Origin: Guillardia theta CCMP2712
Lineage: Eukaryota; Cryptophyceae; Pyrenomonadales; Geminigeraceae
NCBI RefSeq assembly: GCF_000315625.1
Contig: NW_005434655.1
Span: 34,637 to 67,088 of the forward strand
DNA: 32,452 nt
Direction: 5' to 3'
In this document: positions 19,112 to 29,330 of the stretch, in pieces
How positions within the stretch are numbered: position 1 is the first letter of the stretch
Layout of the letters: every line of letters starts with the position of its first letter
Made by a program: the position numbers and the translations under genes
The notes under the pieces: model-generated
Seen by the model: the letters and a program-made list of their open reading frames with translations, nothing else
What the model was told of the DNA's origin: nothing
The model's database searches: none

Positions 19112-21160
19112 GTGGTCCTCCTCTTCCACAGGCTGCTTCTCTTCGTCCTGGGGACGAGAATTCGCAGCATCCTGCAGAACAACTTCCTCTACTCCATCCT
19201 CCAACTGTTCGCGCTCGTTCCTCAGTTGCTCCTCCTGGGCAGCTCGTGTCCTCTGCTGCTGCTGAACTGTGGGAGGGGGATCGGCAGGCCGGCTCGAGTC
19301 CTTGCGGAGGAAGGAGGAGGAAGAGACGCTGGACAGCTCGGAAAGGGGAGCATCCTCGTCGTCCAGCCCCAACGTCGCCATGCTCTGACGTGATGAAGCT
19401 CGAGAGCTCTGAAGGTCATGGAGGAAGCGACTGATCGCGCTCCTCCTCGCTTCTGGGAGCCTATCGGAGATTGCGGCGAGGGCCTGCTCAGAGTTAGAGG
19501 AGGAAGAGAGGTGGGAATGGGGATGAGCAGGAGGAGGAAGAGGAGGAGGAGCAAGATGAGCAGGAGGAGCAAGACAAGCAGGAGGAGGAGGAGGAGGAGG
19601 AGCAGCAGCAGCAGCAGCCGCAGCCGCAGCACTGGCAGGAGCTGCAGGAAGAGGAGGAGCAGGAGGAAGAAGAGGAACCTTGCTATGCTGACGAGCTTTC
19701 TCCATCATGCTCTGGAGGGCCTCGAGCTTCTCTTGTTGTGTCATTTTCTCACCTCTGAGCGCCGTCAGCTTGTCAACTCGCATGTCCATCAGCTGGGCCA
19801 TGAGCTGGTTGGTCATGCCCTGCAGCACCTCCTTCTCTGCTCGCAGCCGCGGGATCTGACAAGAACAGATGAGAAGAGAAGAAGAGGGAGGGAGAGAGGA
19901 GGGAGAGTGGTAGGAGAAAGAAGAAGGAAAGACGAGGAGAGGAGGAGGCGAGAATGAGGAGAGGAGCAGAGGAGCAGAGAAGCAGAGGAGGATAGAAGAG
20001 GGGGAGGAGATTCTAGCGTGTGAGGATGTGGGGCAGCAGGAAGACAAGCTGAGAATCACCTGCTCCTCCGCGTCCTCTTGTCTTCTCCTTCCCAGCATGA
20101 TCTCTCTCTTGAGGTTCTCAACAACTTCCTCCTTCTCCCTCAGCCTCTCCTCCAGCTCCAACATCGACGCCCGCAACCTTGTCAGTTCCTTCTCCTTCTC
20201 CTTCATCCTCTGCCGCAGCTCTGCCCGCTCCTCCTCCCCGTCTTCCTTCTCTTCCAAACTTGCGATCCTCTTCTTCGCCTCGTTTAGCTTCCCCGTCAGG
20301 CTCTCTGTCGTCGACTTGTGCGAGTCGCTCGCCGCCTGCAGCTCCTGCACCTGCAGCTTCGCCTCCTCCACCTGCAGCTTGAGCTTCATCTCTCGCTCTC
20401 TCAGCTCCATCTCCCTGCCCGCCATCGTCAGTCCAACCTCCTCGTCCTCGTCCTCGTCCTCGTCGTGCTCCATATCCTTCTCCTCCTCCGCTCTCGCTCT
20501 CCCTCCTTCCCCCTTCCCCTCTCCTCCTCCTCCTCCTACCGCTTGTGCGCGGTCTCTCTCTCCGCATACATCTGATCCTTGAGCTCGTTCAACTGCTTTC
20601 CGCTCCTCGCCGCGTCCTCCTGCGCCTTTTTCACCTCCTCATAGAGCGTCTCCTGCTCCTTCCGGGCCAGCTCCTGTGCCTTGAATCTTGCCCGTGACGC
20701 CTCCGCCACTGACTCTGTGAGGGTAGTGATCTCCTGTTGCATCCTCTTCCCGTCCTCCTGACTTCTCCTTGCAGCCTCCGCCTTCTCCTCCCTCACCCCT
20801 TCCAGCTGCTTTCTCAGGGTTGAGATCTCCTCCTGCAACGCCGACATCGCCTCCTCCTGCAGCATACAAGGTTATCCACATGCTTCCCTCCTCTTCCTCA
20901 GCTTCGCTCCCCCCTTCTGCTCCTCCCTTCCCTCTGCAGTCGTCTATCTTCTCCTGTCGACATCTTCGTCGTCCTCCCTCCCCTCCTCCCTCCCCTCCTC
21001 CCTCAGCTCATTCTCACTTTGGCTAGGAGGCTGGCCTGCTGAGCATTGCTCATCGCTTCCATCTTTGACTTGTTTGCATCCTCCAGCTGCTTTTCCGCCT
21101 GCATGAAAGTCAGAGGAGGATTGAGCTGGAAGAGGATGGGGAGGGGGAGGGGGGGGGGGA

Positions 21161-21200
<40 letters not shown>

Positions 21201-23080
21201 AAGTTTTAAGCAGGCGACAAAGGGGCCGACCAGCTCAAGTCGCTTCTGGTAGCTCTTCACCTCCAGCTTGCTCCTCTGCAGCTCAACGTTAGTTGGGGTC
21301 CGACCTTGACAGCGAGGGCAACAACCTCCACCTCCGCCCCCAGCAGACGGCCAGCTGCCAGCTCCTCCTCTAGAGCCCTGCTCCTCTCCAACAGCCTCTC
21401 CCTCTCCAGCTGATGCCGCGACTCCTCCATCTTCACCCTCACGCGCTCGTTCTCGAGCTCGCTCTCGAGGCTCATCAGCTGCCGCTCTAAGTTTGACTTG
21501 CCCACCCTCAGCGCGCTCATCTCTTGACTCTTCTTCTCCCCCTCCTCCTCCATCATCCGGTAGGAAGCCTCCGCCTCCTTTCTCTGCTTCTCCTCCGCCG
21601 CCGCCTTCTCCTTCGCTTCCTTCAGCCTCTGCTCAGCTCGTTAGAGGCGCAGGTGGGGAGCAGCTGGAAATTACGGCGAGGGAGCCCGAGAGCTCCGAGC
21701 GGGAGGAGGATAGAGAGTCTTCGAGCTCGTGGATCTGCTTTCTCAGGACTTCCATCTCCACGTTGAAACTGCCAAGTCAAAATGGTCAGCCCTCCTGCTA
21801 CCCACTGCCATCTCCTGCCCCTGCCCCCGCCCCTGCCTCTTCTCCTGCCCCTGGCCCTGGCCCTGCCTCTGCTCTCTCACCTTCTTTCCAGGTGGTCTTT
21901 GTCAACTCTGCATTGCGCGTATTTCGTCTCCACGTCTTGAAGTTTCTGCGTCAGGATGATGACGTCATCCGCTGCTTGCGCCATCGTTGCCTTGAGGTAA
22001 TGTCAGTCACCAGGAGAGAAAGAGGAGGAGGGAGGAAAGTAGACGCAAGGACCTGAGTAGGAACAAGAGGGAGGATAAGGGGACGGGGGCAAGGGAGGGG
22101 GACGAGGAACAGAAGTAGGTGCAGGAGAAGGAAGGGAAGAGGAGGAGGCACTGGGGTACCTGCATCTGCTCTCTAGCTTCCTTGAGGTTTCGCTGCAGCG
22201 CCCCCGAGTCTTTCTTTACCTCCTTGTGCTTGCGAAGAATCACCTGCCTATCGCTCATCACCTGCGGAGAGAAGGACAAGTCAGCCAGCAAGCAGAGATG
22301 GCAGGAATATGAGCTGACGAGGTCAGAGAGAGAGGGAGGGAGGGAGGAGGGAGGGAGGGAGGGAGGGAGGGAGGGAGGGAGGGAGGGAGGGAGGGAGGGA
22401 GAGGGCAAGGAAGGAAGGGGGACACAAGTAGGTAGCAGGAGGGGTACCTGCTTCTCCAGCCGGGCAAGCTTTCCCTCGAGATTCTTGTGCTCTGCCGCGA
22501 ACTCCCTGCTTCCTTCCTTCTTCTTCAGCACCTGGCACTGGAACCGAACGTCCCTGAACCCTTGCAGGATGGGATCTTTCAGGTTCTCGTACTCAGACTC
22601 CTCCCATGCTCGCCCGTCTGCTCGCGACAGGTTCGAAATTTCCTCCCGCACGTCCAACGGCTCCCCGACGTCGCTCGACCGATCGGAATGCATGTCCCGA
22701 GGAGACGAGCTCCGCGGCCTCCGGTTCTCGTGCCTGTTCTCCTCGTCGCTAGCCCGATGCTCCTCCCTCCTCCCGAAGTCTCCTCGGTGTGTCTGCAGGC
22801 CGTACGGGTTGGCCCTCAGGTTGTCTCGTTGGGGGTCGGCGCGCTGGTCTGGGGTGGGGAGGCGAGGGAGGCGGATGGATTCTGGTTCAGAGAAGGTAGG
22901 GATGAAGATGCTGGTGCCCGAGACCTTCTCTCTGTTGGGGTCAGCAGCAGCATGCAGCTGCCGTTGCTTGATGGCAGTTGACTTGGATTTCTTGCTCCCC
23001 TTGGCAGATTCGTTGCCAAAGATGAGCTGGAGGAGGAGGTCAGGAGAAGCAGCAAGTGAGCGGTGGCGGGGACTCACCAT
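18467..23080 (-). CDS. Long coiled-coil protein with Ala/Pro and poly-Gln tracts and an IQ motif (about 1168 aa)
   Basis: Ten exons: 23080-22448, 22261-22160, 21990-21881, 21768-21675, 21628-21326 (or to 21332), 21275-21231, 21098-21018, 20856-20540, 20492-20060 and 19855-18467. All introns are GT-AG with matching phases. The start lies in CACCATGG, a strong initiation context. Residues 1-140 are basic and disordered. From about 150 to 775 it is almost continuous coiled coil (LEGKLARLEKQ, RKHKEVKKDSGALQRNLKEA, VEMEVLRKQIHELED, LREREMKLKLQVEEAKLQVQ). The last exon has an Ala10-Pro7 tract (about 790), poly-Gln (about 956-967), and an IQ motif AAAVKIQARARGMAGRQQV near 1065, indicating calmodulin or myosin-light-chain binding. 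A cytoskeletal, centrosomal or flagellar role is inference; no ortholog recognised. The GTGAGT just after the ATG could be a donor, which would put the true start further upstream. Confidence 0.78.
21099..21230 (-). repeat. Intron with CAG/CTG microsatellite
   Basis: About twelve CAG units at about 21163-21198, next to a G-run (CCCC on the sense strand), lie inside a 132-nt intron of the ten-exon coiled-coil gene. Translation here would give poly-Cys in the open frame, which supports the intron call. Confidence 0.75.
22262..22447 (-). repeat. Intron with GGGA tetranucleotide array
   Basis: About 18 units of a GGGA/GAGG repeat (about 22328-22402) fill the first intron of the ten-exon coiled-coil gene. 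On the sense strand it is a TCCC pyrimidine run preceding the acceptor, so it may extend the polypyrimidine tract. Confidence 0.75.
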
Positions 23081-23754
23081 GGTGAAGGCGCCTTGATAGG
23101 AATCAAGATGTTGTGCCCTTGGTTGGCGGCGATGCTGTCCGACTTTTCGTGATGTTTTCTTGCTGAGACCTGAGGAGTTTGGTTCATCAGCTCGTGAAGG
23201 TATAAATTGGGTTATTCCCTATCTACCTCCCGCATGGCATGATGCACATGTTCTGCCTCGTGGCTTCATTATGCAGATATTCACTCTTTTCGCCTGCTGC
23301 ATGCACTTGCTCGTCTAGAACTCTCTTCCCCTCGCAACTCATTCAACAAAACTTCATCTAGTTACTTCTCTTGCCACCCGACTGAAGTCGTTGTCTTCCT
23401 CTGGCATCAATGCGCATCGCACTTCCTCTGTCTCCTCTCTCACGTCTCTCTCCCTCGTCTCTCTCCCTCCTCCTCTCCCTCCTCCTCTCCCTCCTGTTCC
23501 GGGTTGCCGCAGTAGCCTGCATTGTGTGGACTGTTGACGGCCAGTTGTGGAATACGGGGTAGGGGTAGACTACCCCACCCACATTTTAATACCTGTCTGT
23601 CATATATCCAGACGGGGTAGTCTCGGGTTGAAGTCTAACGGATTTTAGAAATAGTCATCATAGGGTACGGTAGTAGGGGTTCAAGGGCGTCAGTACCCGT
23701 GCTTGTTCCTTCTATTTTTGGGGGTGGGTATTCTGTCCGTTAATGCGTTGACTC
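23081..23754. promoter_or_regulatory. Upstream region of the ten-exon coiled-coil gene, including a GTAGGGG-rich spacer
   Basis: No gene seen. Pyrimidine-rich runs (about 23430-23500) are followed by a spacer (about 23555-23735) with GGGGTAGGGGTAGACTACCCC, GACGGGGTAGTC, GGGTACGGTAGTAGGGGTTC and GGGGGTGGG. GGGGTAG followed by CTACCCC forms an inverted repeat near 23558-23576. It directly abuts the next GC-rich block. Confidence 0.4.
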
Positions 23755-24110
23755 GAGTGCTCTAGTGCGGTGCCACGGTGCACGCCGTGACCGTACGGCG
23801 GCAGTGGCCGGGCCCGGCGCCGGGAGCCTCTCGGACCGAGATGCTGTGTACAACAACTTATTATTCCGGCGGGTCACAGTGAACCGTCCGATCAGTGTAC
23901 GGCAATACCCCCCGTGCCAGTCAGTAACAAAACTCTCCCGGGGTCCTTCAGTAAACCCGGCAACCGTTGAATTGCCAAGATCGGACGACGCGGCTGTGCA
24001 GTGCCGCTACGGCCCCGCGTCACAGTGCCACAGTGCCCCGGCCGGGCGGGCCCCGGCCCCGGCCCGGCCCGCCGGCCTGGGGCGGGGATGAGGGTCTGGG
24101 TGGACTTTCG
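23755..24110. repeat. GC-rich palindrome-bearing intergenic block
   Basis: Extreme GC content with the inverted repeat CACGG...CCGTG (23774-23789) and GACCGTACGGC. It also holds repeated GGCCGGGC/GGCCCCGGCC words and GTACGGC. Short frames here have no family features, so I treat it as non-coding. Same vocabulary as the blocks near 5810, 26600 and 28700. Confidence 0.5.
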
Positions 24111-25080
24111 GAGAAGGCGTACGTCAGTTTTGGAAGATGGCGGCGGGGCTCATGCCGGCGGCGATGAGGTGAAGGAGGAGGAGGAGGAGAGCCGGCAGCC
24201 TGCGAGGGGAGAAGCTCTTTTACTGTAAAAGATAGGACGAGGATCGTTGGTGGGAAGGAGCAGGCAAGAGAAGGCCCTTCATCGAGCACCAGGATGCACA
24301 GGATTTCGTGGAGACAGTGGTGTAGGAGTTGGAGCAAGGTGGATGAATGGAAGCAGGTGGATAGGAAGATGTTGATGAAAGGACGTATCAGGATCAGAGG
24401 ATGAGATGGAGACAGTGGCGTTGGAAGGGGGGTGGGGGTGCGTGAAGTGTTGTGAGGAGCTCAGGCAGTGGGTCAGACGGTCCTCGCCAATTTCTTCAGT
24501 GACCAGAGCGAGGGGCCAAGGGGAAAGAAGCGAAGAGATGAGAGGGAGCATGAGAAGAAGAGTTGGGAAGAATGGAAGATGAAGGTGGGAGGATCCATTT
24601 GATAATGCAGAGAATGAGTGAAAGAAGATGCATGCAATGAATATCACGTGAAGCTCGTGCATCGATGGAGGGAGCGCAGAGAGGGAGAGAGGAGAGAACT
24701 TGGGGTGTGGGAGCAAGAAGAGAGAGGTCACATCTGAGCAAAAGTCTGAGTTTTCATTCTTGAACGAGGATGTCATCGGATTGACAGACATGAGGTTCAA
24801 AGAACATTTGAATGCGTGCAGCAGAGGACCATTGAGATTGTGAGAGTTGTCGTGCAGTTTGGACTTTGAGCGTACAGATGGTGTGATATGGCTGGTTGAT
24901 GATACAGGAAGAGGGTTGTGGAATTGATCTAACAACGTCTTGCCGGATTGCAGGGAGCGGTGGAGAGAGATAGCTGGTTGGCCGCATGCCTTGCACGACC
25001 TTTTTTTGCGGTAGGTGTGCAGTCTGTGAAAGTTACTTGCAGATCTTGTCTTTCATGATCAAGTGAAGTGGCTCGTCATT
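24111..25080. other. Unassigned stretch upstream of the TLC-domain gene
   Basis: About 970 nt without a gene I can support. A short plus-strand frame (ATGGCGGCGGGGCTCATGCC, near 24137) ends in a possible donor (ATGAG/GTGAAG), but its phase does not fit the acceptor at about 25041. On the minus strand a 218-codon frame is open over 24279-24935 but has no ATG start, no family features and a composition suggesting chance. It could be a long 5' leader intron of the TLC gene or plain spacer. Confidence 0.35.
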
Positions 25081-26490
25081 ATGTCCATCTGCTTCTTCGC
25101 CTTCAACAGAGCCGTAAGATGTCGAAGATGAGTTGAGGCGGCCGCTCTTACACAAAGGATTCTGCTTCAGTGCGCTGGGTTCCTTCACTTCTTGGGCTTC
25201 AAGGAGAAGAGGAACCGAAACTATCTCGGGTCATGCATGGTTTCAGTCGTGTAAGTCTGTTGTTTCCTTCTTTCTTCGTATCTCTTGCTTCTCGCTCGTT
25301 CCGTCCCCTCTGAAGTCCCTCACCATCTTTTTCCATCAAAATCCTGTCATGGCATCGTTGGAATGGGGCATTGCAGGCACTGCTCATTGGTGAGCTGCTC
25401 TCTACTGATTGTTTCATGGAACTCATTGGCGTCCTTTCCTCGCGTCCTCTATTGCCTCAGGTCTCCTTCATCACCTACGAAGAGCTCTCAAGCAGAGATT
25501 GGTCCTTCTATGGAACCCACGGAGCAAGGTGAAACAGAGCTCAAGACCTTGTCTGGGTGACGTGGCTGACTCCTCTCCCTCAGATTCGACCTCTCCGCTC
25601 CCAACACGCCCACCGGCACTGCCTGCCTTCTCTTCTGCAGCGCCTTCATGGTGAGATGCGTGGGGGATGTGAATCCTTTGACGCGCCTGCGGCAGATCGC
25701 AGACCAGCTGTTTATGCTGATATGGTGCCCTGAGGAGACTCTCTTCCTCCTACACCATGTCGCCACTCTGCTTTACATGGGCTCCTGCCTCTACCTCCAG
25801 GCCGGAGACCTCTCCGTTGCTCTGTTGGATCTTGGAGTGCCGAGCATGCCGAGGGATCTAACGGCGCTGCTGCAGCTGCATCTTCCTTGGCGAGATTACC
25901 AACCCCATCAACAACTTCTACGCTATCACAGACTGCCTGGTGTCTCAAGCTTCCTGCTCCCTCCTGCCTCCCTGACTCCTGCGACAGAACAACGAGAAAG
26001 TGGGGAAGCTACTGGAGGGTTTGCACTACATCGCTACCTGGAGGTATGCTCCCCTTGTTTCGTGTCCTCTTCTCATCACTACTTCTTCAGCTTGTTTTTA
26101 GCATTGAGTCTCGTTCGTCTGGTCTATTCTCCCTACGTGAGTTGCTCTTCGGAGCTTCTGGAGTCCTCATCCTTCCCCCTCATCCTCACCTGTGGCCACG
26201 AGCAGGCAGTGTGCTGGGTACTCTTCAAGGCTTATATGCTGGAGGCGCAAGGATCTCCCATCCCACTCATCTTCCGCATGGTTGGCTCTTGAGATCAAGC
26301 TTCACCTTGTTGACTCACTTTGCTATCAGCTCTGGGTTTCGCTCCCCGTCGCAGTTGTGATTGCAAGTTACCTCTTTGTGTAAGTCTTGCCACCGTCGGA
26401 GAGCCGCTGGCTGACCTTAGGAGCAGGAAAGGACTGTTGGCCGACATCCAGTCTGGCAAGACGACAACATTTGCAAAGAGCAAGAAGTGA
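25081..26490 (+). CDS. TLC-domain membrane protein (TMEM56/TLCD4-like), 12 exons
   Basis: Exons: 25081-25113, 25171-25250, 25377-25389, 25461-25528, 25584-25650, 25696-25823, 25876-25939, 25988-26043, 26091-26136, 26206-26280, 26330-26379 and 26427-26490. Every intron is GT-AG and all twelve phases close to 744 nt, 247 residues, the usual TLC length. Landmarks: FLGFKEKRNRNYLGSCMVSVVH, SAPNTPTGTACLLFCSAFMIADQLFM (written here in two parts: SAPNTPTGTACLL, FCSAFMIADQLFM), PEETLFLLHHVATLLY (H107-H108), and CIFLGEITNPINNF (131-144), the paired-His and E-[IL]-[ST]-x-P signatures of TLC proteins. Later membrane segments are LFLALSLVRLVYSPY and LWVSLPVAVVIASYLFV. The C-terminus is Lys-rich (KSKK). 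The family comprises multi-pass ER or plasma-membrane proteins linked to ceramide synthesis and membrane-lipid balance; this branch lacks a proven enzyme activity. The start may lie further upstream, since the frame is open before the ATG. Confidence 0.85.
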
Positions 26491-27016
26491 AAGTGAAGCG
26501 TGAATATGACTTCAACCATCTGAACTATTGAATTTGATCATTGAAATCCTCCGGCCCAGCGGCCGCATAACTTATTAACCGTTTCCAAGTTGCACTGTAC
26601 TGAACATGGTTAAGTGGGTTCGGGCCAGCCGCGGCGCGGGTCCGCGGGCGGCGGCGTCCGATCGCGGCCCCGGTGAGTCCGCCGGATCACACGGCCCGGT
26701 ACGGTACCCGCCGCAGTGGGCGGTGCCGATGACGGTGCTCAGCTCCGACTCGAGTCCCCCGGACTGGGAGTCAGCGCTTAGCGAGGCTCAGCGGCCCCGC
26801 GCCGGCGGCTAAGCTCACACACCGTGGCACTGAAAACTCAATTAGGTCACTCAGATCCTTCCGAATCGCTCGTACCATATCGAAACTGTATGGCCGTAAG
26901 GTACAATATTCCTCGAGTGGCGCACTAGTCTCAGAAGGGATACCCCTTATGACAGCTATGCCTCGAGCGGATCTAGAGTGCAGGGGGATATAAGGGGGGA
27001 GTGAAACGGCGTTGCC
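26491..27016. repeat. Intergenic region with GC-rich palindrome-bearing block
   Basis: 526 nt between two plus-strand genes. About 26600-26830 is very GC-rich, with the perfect inverted repeat GGTACGGTACC at 26698-26708 and CGCGGCGCGGGTCCGCGG. It also holds GACTCGAGTC and GGCCCCGCGCCGGCGGC. It then turns AT-richer, with a GATATAAG word at 26988-26995 just before the epimerase ATG, a possible core promoter. Confidence 0.45.
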
Positions 27017-28697
27017 ATGCGCGTCCTCCTCCCGCTCCTTCTCGTGGCCCATGCAGCAGCCTTTGCTCCCTCCCCCGCCCTCCTGTCCTCCTCCCTTGCC
27101 TCCAGGTCTGGCGCCCTCTCTGCTTCCCGCGTCGCTGCTCGCGAGCCCAAGAGGTACGTACATGCTTCAGCGCCCGATTGCTCTTTCGCTGGTATGACCC
27201 TCAGGATCGAACAGGTTGTCTCTGCGCATGGGCGAGCCCCTCAAGTCCATTGAGCTGAAGCATCCCAGTGGAAGCTCTGCGACCGTCTATCCCTTCGGCG
27301 CCACCGTGACCAGCTACAAGGCTCCTCACGAGGTTCTCTTCGTCAGGTCAGCACCCGATGGCACCTCTCCTCCTTCCTTGACGTTCTTCTTCTCCTCTAG
27401 GCCTGACGCCAAGTTTGACGGCTCGAAGCCCATCTCCGGAGGAATCCCCCACTGCTTTCCCCAGTTTGGCCCGGGTAAGATTCAGCAGCACGGGTTTGCA
27501 AGGAACCTTGTGTGGAACGTGAAGGATGTCAGCGCCGACGAGGTGCGTTCTTGCTGCATGTCTTGCAAGGCATGCTGATGGTTGTGAGAGCAGCCTGACA
27601 TGCCTTCGGTCACTCTCGAGCTCACCGAGACCGAGGAGACCATGGCGATGTGGCCGAACAAGTTCAAGGTGATCTCGCCCTGCAATCATTTTCAACTCTC
27701 CCTGACTCTTCTGTCTTTCAAGTGCACCTACGTGGTCGGGTTGGATGAGGAGAAGCTCAACTGCGAGCTTCGTGTTACCAACACTGACTCGAAGCCCTGG
27801 GACTTCCAGGTGGAGATATGCGAATAAGAAGTCTGTGTTGACGTCTTAATCTTTGCAGGCTGCACTTCACACCTACTTTGCTGTGTCCAACATCGACAAG
27901 TGCGAGGTCATTCCAAGACATTGAACAAACTCAAGTTCGCCCATCCAACTATCGCAGGTTCGTGGAGCGTTCAAGGGATCCGAGCATTTGAACAGAATGG
28001 ACAAGCCGCCTTCCAAGACCAAGGTTTCCTGGGAGACCTCAGTTGAACGGACTTGACTTGTCCGGTTCAGGAGAGCCGTGAGGCGATCCGATTCGACAAG
28101 GAGGTCGACAGCTGCTACGAGGTGCGAATGTCACACTCATCAACCTTGCTCCTCTCGCTCGTGACTCTCCTTGTTCCTGCGTCTCTCCTTCCCACCCTCA
28201 TCTCTCGTTCCTCCCTTCACTTCTCTTCCTCTGACGACTTTCCTTCTCTCCAGGGCGTCTCAGGGCAGGTTGTGCTCTTCGACGAAGTGAAGCCAGAGCA
28301 GTCCGTCACCATCCGCAACCTCGCGGTGACCCAACTATCCCCTTCCCTTCCCCTTCCCCCTCCCCGGGAGCCCATCACACCCGCTGTCTGTCTGAGCCAG
28401 TCTCTTACTGAGAACCTTTCAAGGGATGGGAGGATACTGTCCTCTGGAACCCCTACGGTAATGAGGTAAAGAGGCCCGGGCTTCGCTTTTCCGGCCGCTG
28501 ATCAGCGACGATTCTCCAGGGAATGGGCTACAAGAACTTTGCTTGCGTTGAGAGCGTGAAGGCGGCAAAGCCCGCGGTGTTGGGTGAGTCACTGAGATTG
28601 AGTTGGATCATGATGGTAAGGCGCTGAATCTTGTCGGTCAGCTGCGGGCGAAACCTGGATCTCCCGAGTCTCCATCATCCCTGGAGCCGCCAAGTGA
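27017..28697 (+). CDS. Plastid-targeted D-hexose-6-phosphate (glucose-6-phosphate) 1-epimerase, 12 exons
   Basis: Exons: 27017-27153, 27215-27346, 27401-27542, 27594-27668, 27723-27809, 27859-27906, 27958-28023, 28071-28121, 28254-28325, 28424-28465, 28520-28583 and 28642-28697. All introns are GT-AG; phases close to 972 nt, 323 residues. The leader MRVLLPLLLVAHAAA/FAPS is a signal peptide with Phe at the cleavage point, then a Ser/Ala/Arg-rich transit peptide: the cryptophyte/stramenopile plastid signal. The enzyme body follows the aldose-1-epimerase-like fold: HPSGSSATVYPFGATVTSYK, PISGGIPHCFPQFGPGK, QQHGFARN (H120), LTETEETMAMWPNKF, the AALHTYF motif (H195), VLFDEVKPEQS and TVLWNPYGNE. The two His residues sit at the family's catalytic positions. 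It interconverts alpha and beta anomers of hexose-6-phosphates, feeding starch and plastid sugar metabolism. Confidence 0.92.
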
Positions 28698-29330
28698 CTT
28701 GAAGGCTAGCCGGGGCTCTGACCCTGTCCGGCACTGAGTACTCAGCGGCCAGCCCGCGGCTAACCGGCCGCGTGACTTAGTAAACTGAACTTGACTTCTG
28801 AACTTCAAGCGGCAAAACTTGAAAAATCCCCGGCACCAATGAATGGCCCGGTACCTTCCACCGGGCACGGAGCCGCTGGCCCGACCGTAGGCTCAGTAGC
28901 GGCTCTGTCGCCCTTCCTACACTGGCCAGTGTGACTGGCAGCGGGAATACGATATGGTTACTCCCGTTCAACCCGGCGGACGTTGAACGGAGCCTCAGCG
29001 AGTGATTGCCACCGCCGGTGACCGGGTCCTGAGGGTTGGTTCTCACTGAGTCACTGCACTGCCGCCAGGCCAGCCTAGCGAGTCTTCTCGCCGCCGCCGG
29101 GCCGTCACGTGTCATGGCCTGTGCCCGGCTGACGGACCTACGGTTTGAGTAAAGGAAGTACGGTACTGATTCAAGTTGGTCCGAGTCCCGGCGGCCCGCC
29201 GCCACAGCGGCGGCCGGGCCGGCCACCATGACCGTCGGGATCATATTTGACCCCCCGTTACAACGGTAACTTGAAAAAAAAAGAGTCAACCCTCCTAATA
29301 ATTGGCCTGGCACGGTTCCGAGCAACAGGT
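28698..29330. repeat. GC-rich palindrome-bearing intergenic block
   Basis: The longest such block in the window. Perfect palindromes are CTGAGTACTCAG at 28734-28745 and ACACTGGCCAGTGT at 28919-28932. It also has CACTGAGTCACTG, GAAGTACGGTACTGATTC, CGGCGGCCCGCCG and GGCCGGGCCGGCC. It includes two AACTTGA...CTTGAA patches. No gene features; frames here are short and have no recognisable domain. Confidence 0.5.

Noticed and set aside
22119-23096. 325-codon plus-strand frame
   Set aside because: It runs antisense through exons and introns of the coiled-coil gene and through the GGGA array; the repeated Gly-Arg-Glu translation is a product of the microsatellite.
24279-24935. 218-codon open frame on the minus strand
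   Set aside because: It starts at TTG rather than ATG, shows no domain, splice-linked neighbour or amphipathic pattern, and is rich in Ser/His/Pro/Leu as expected for the complement of purine-rich spacer DNA.
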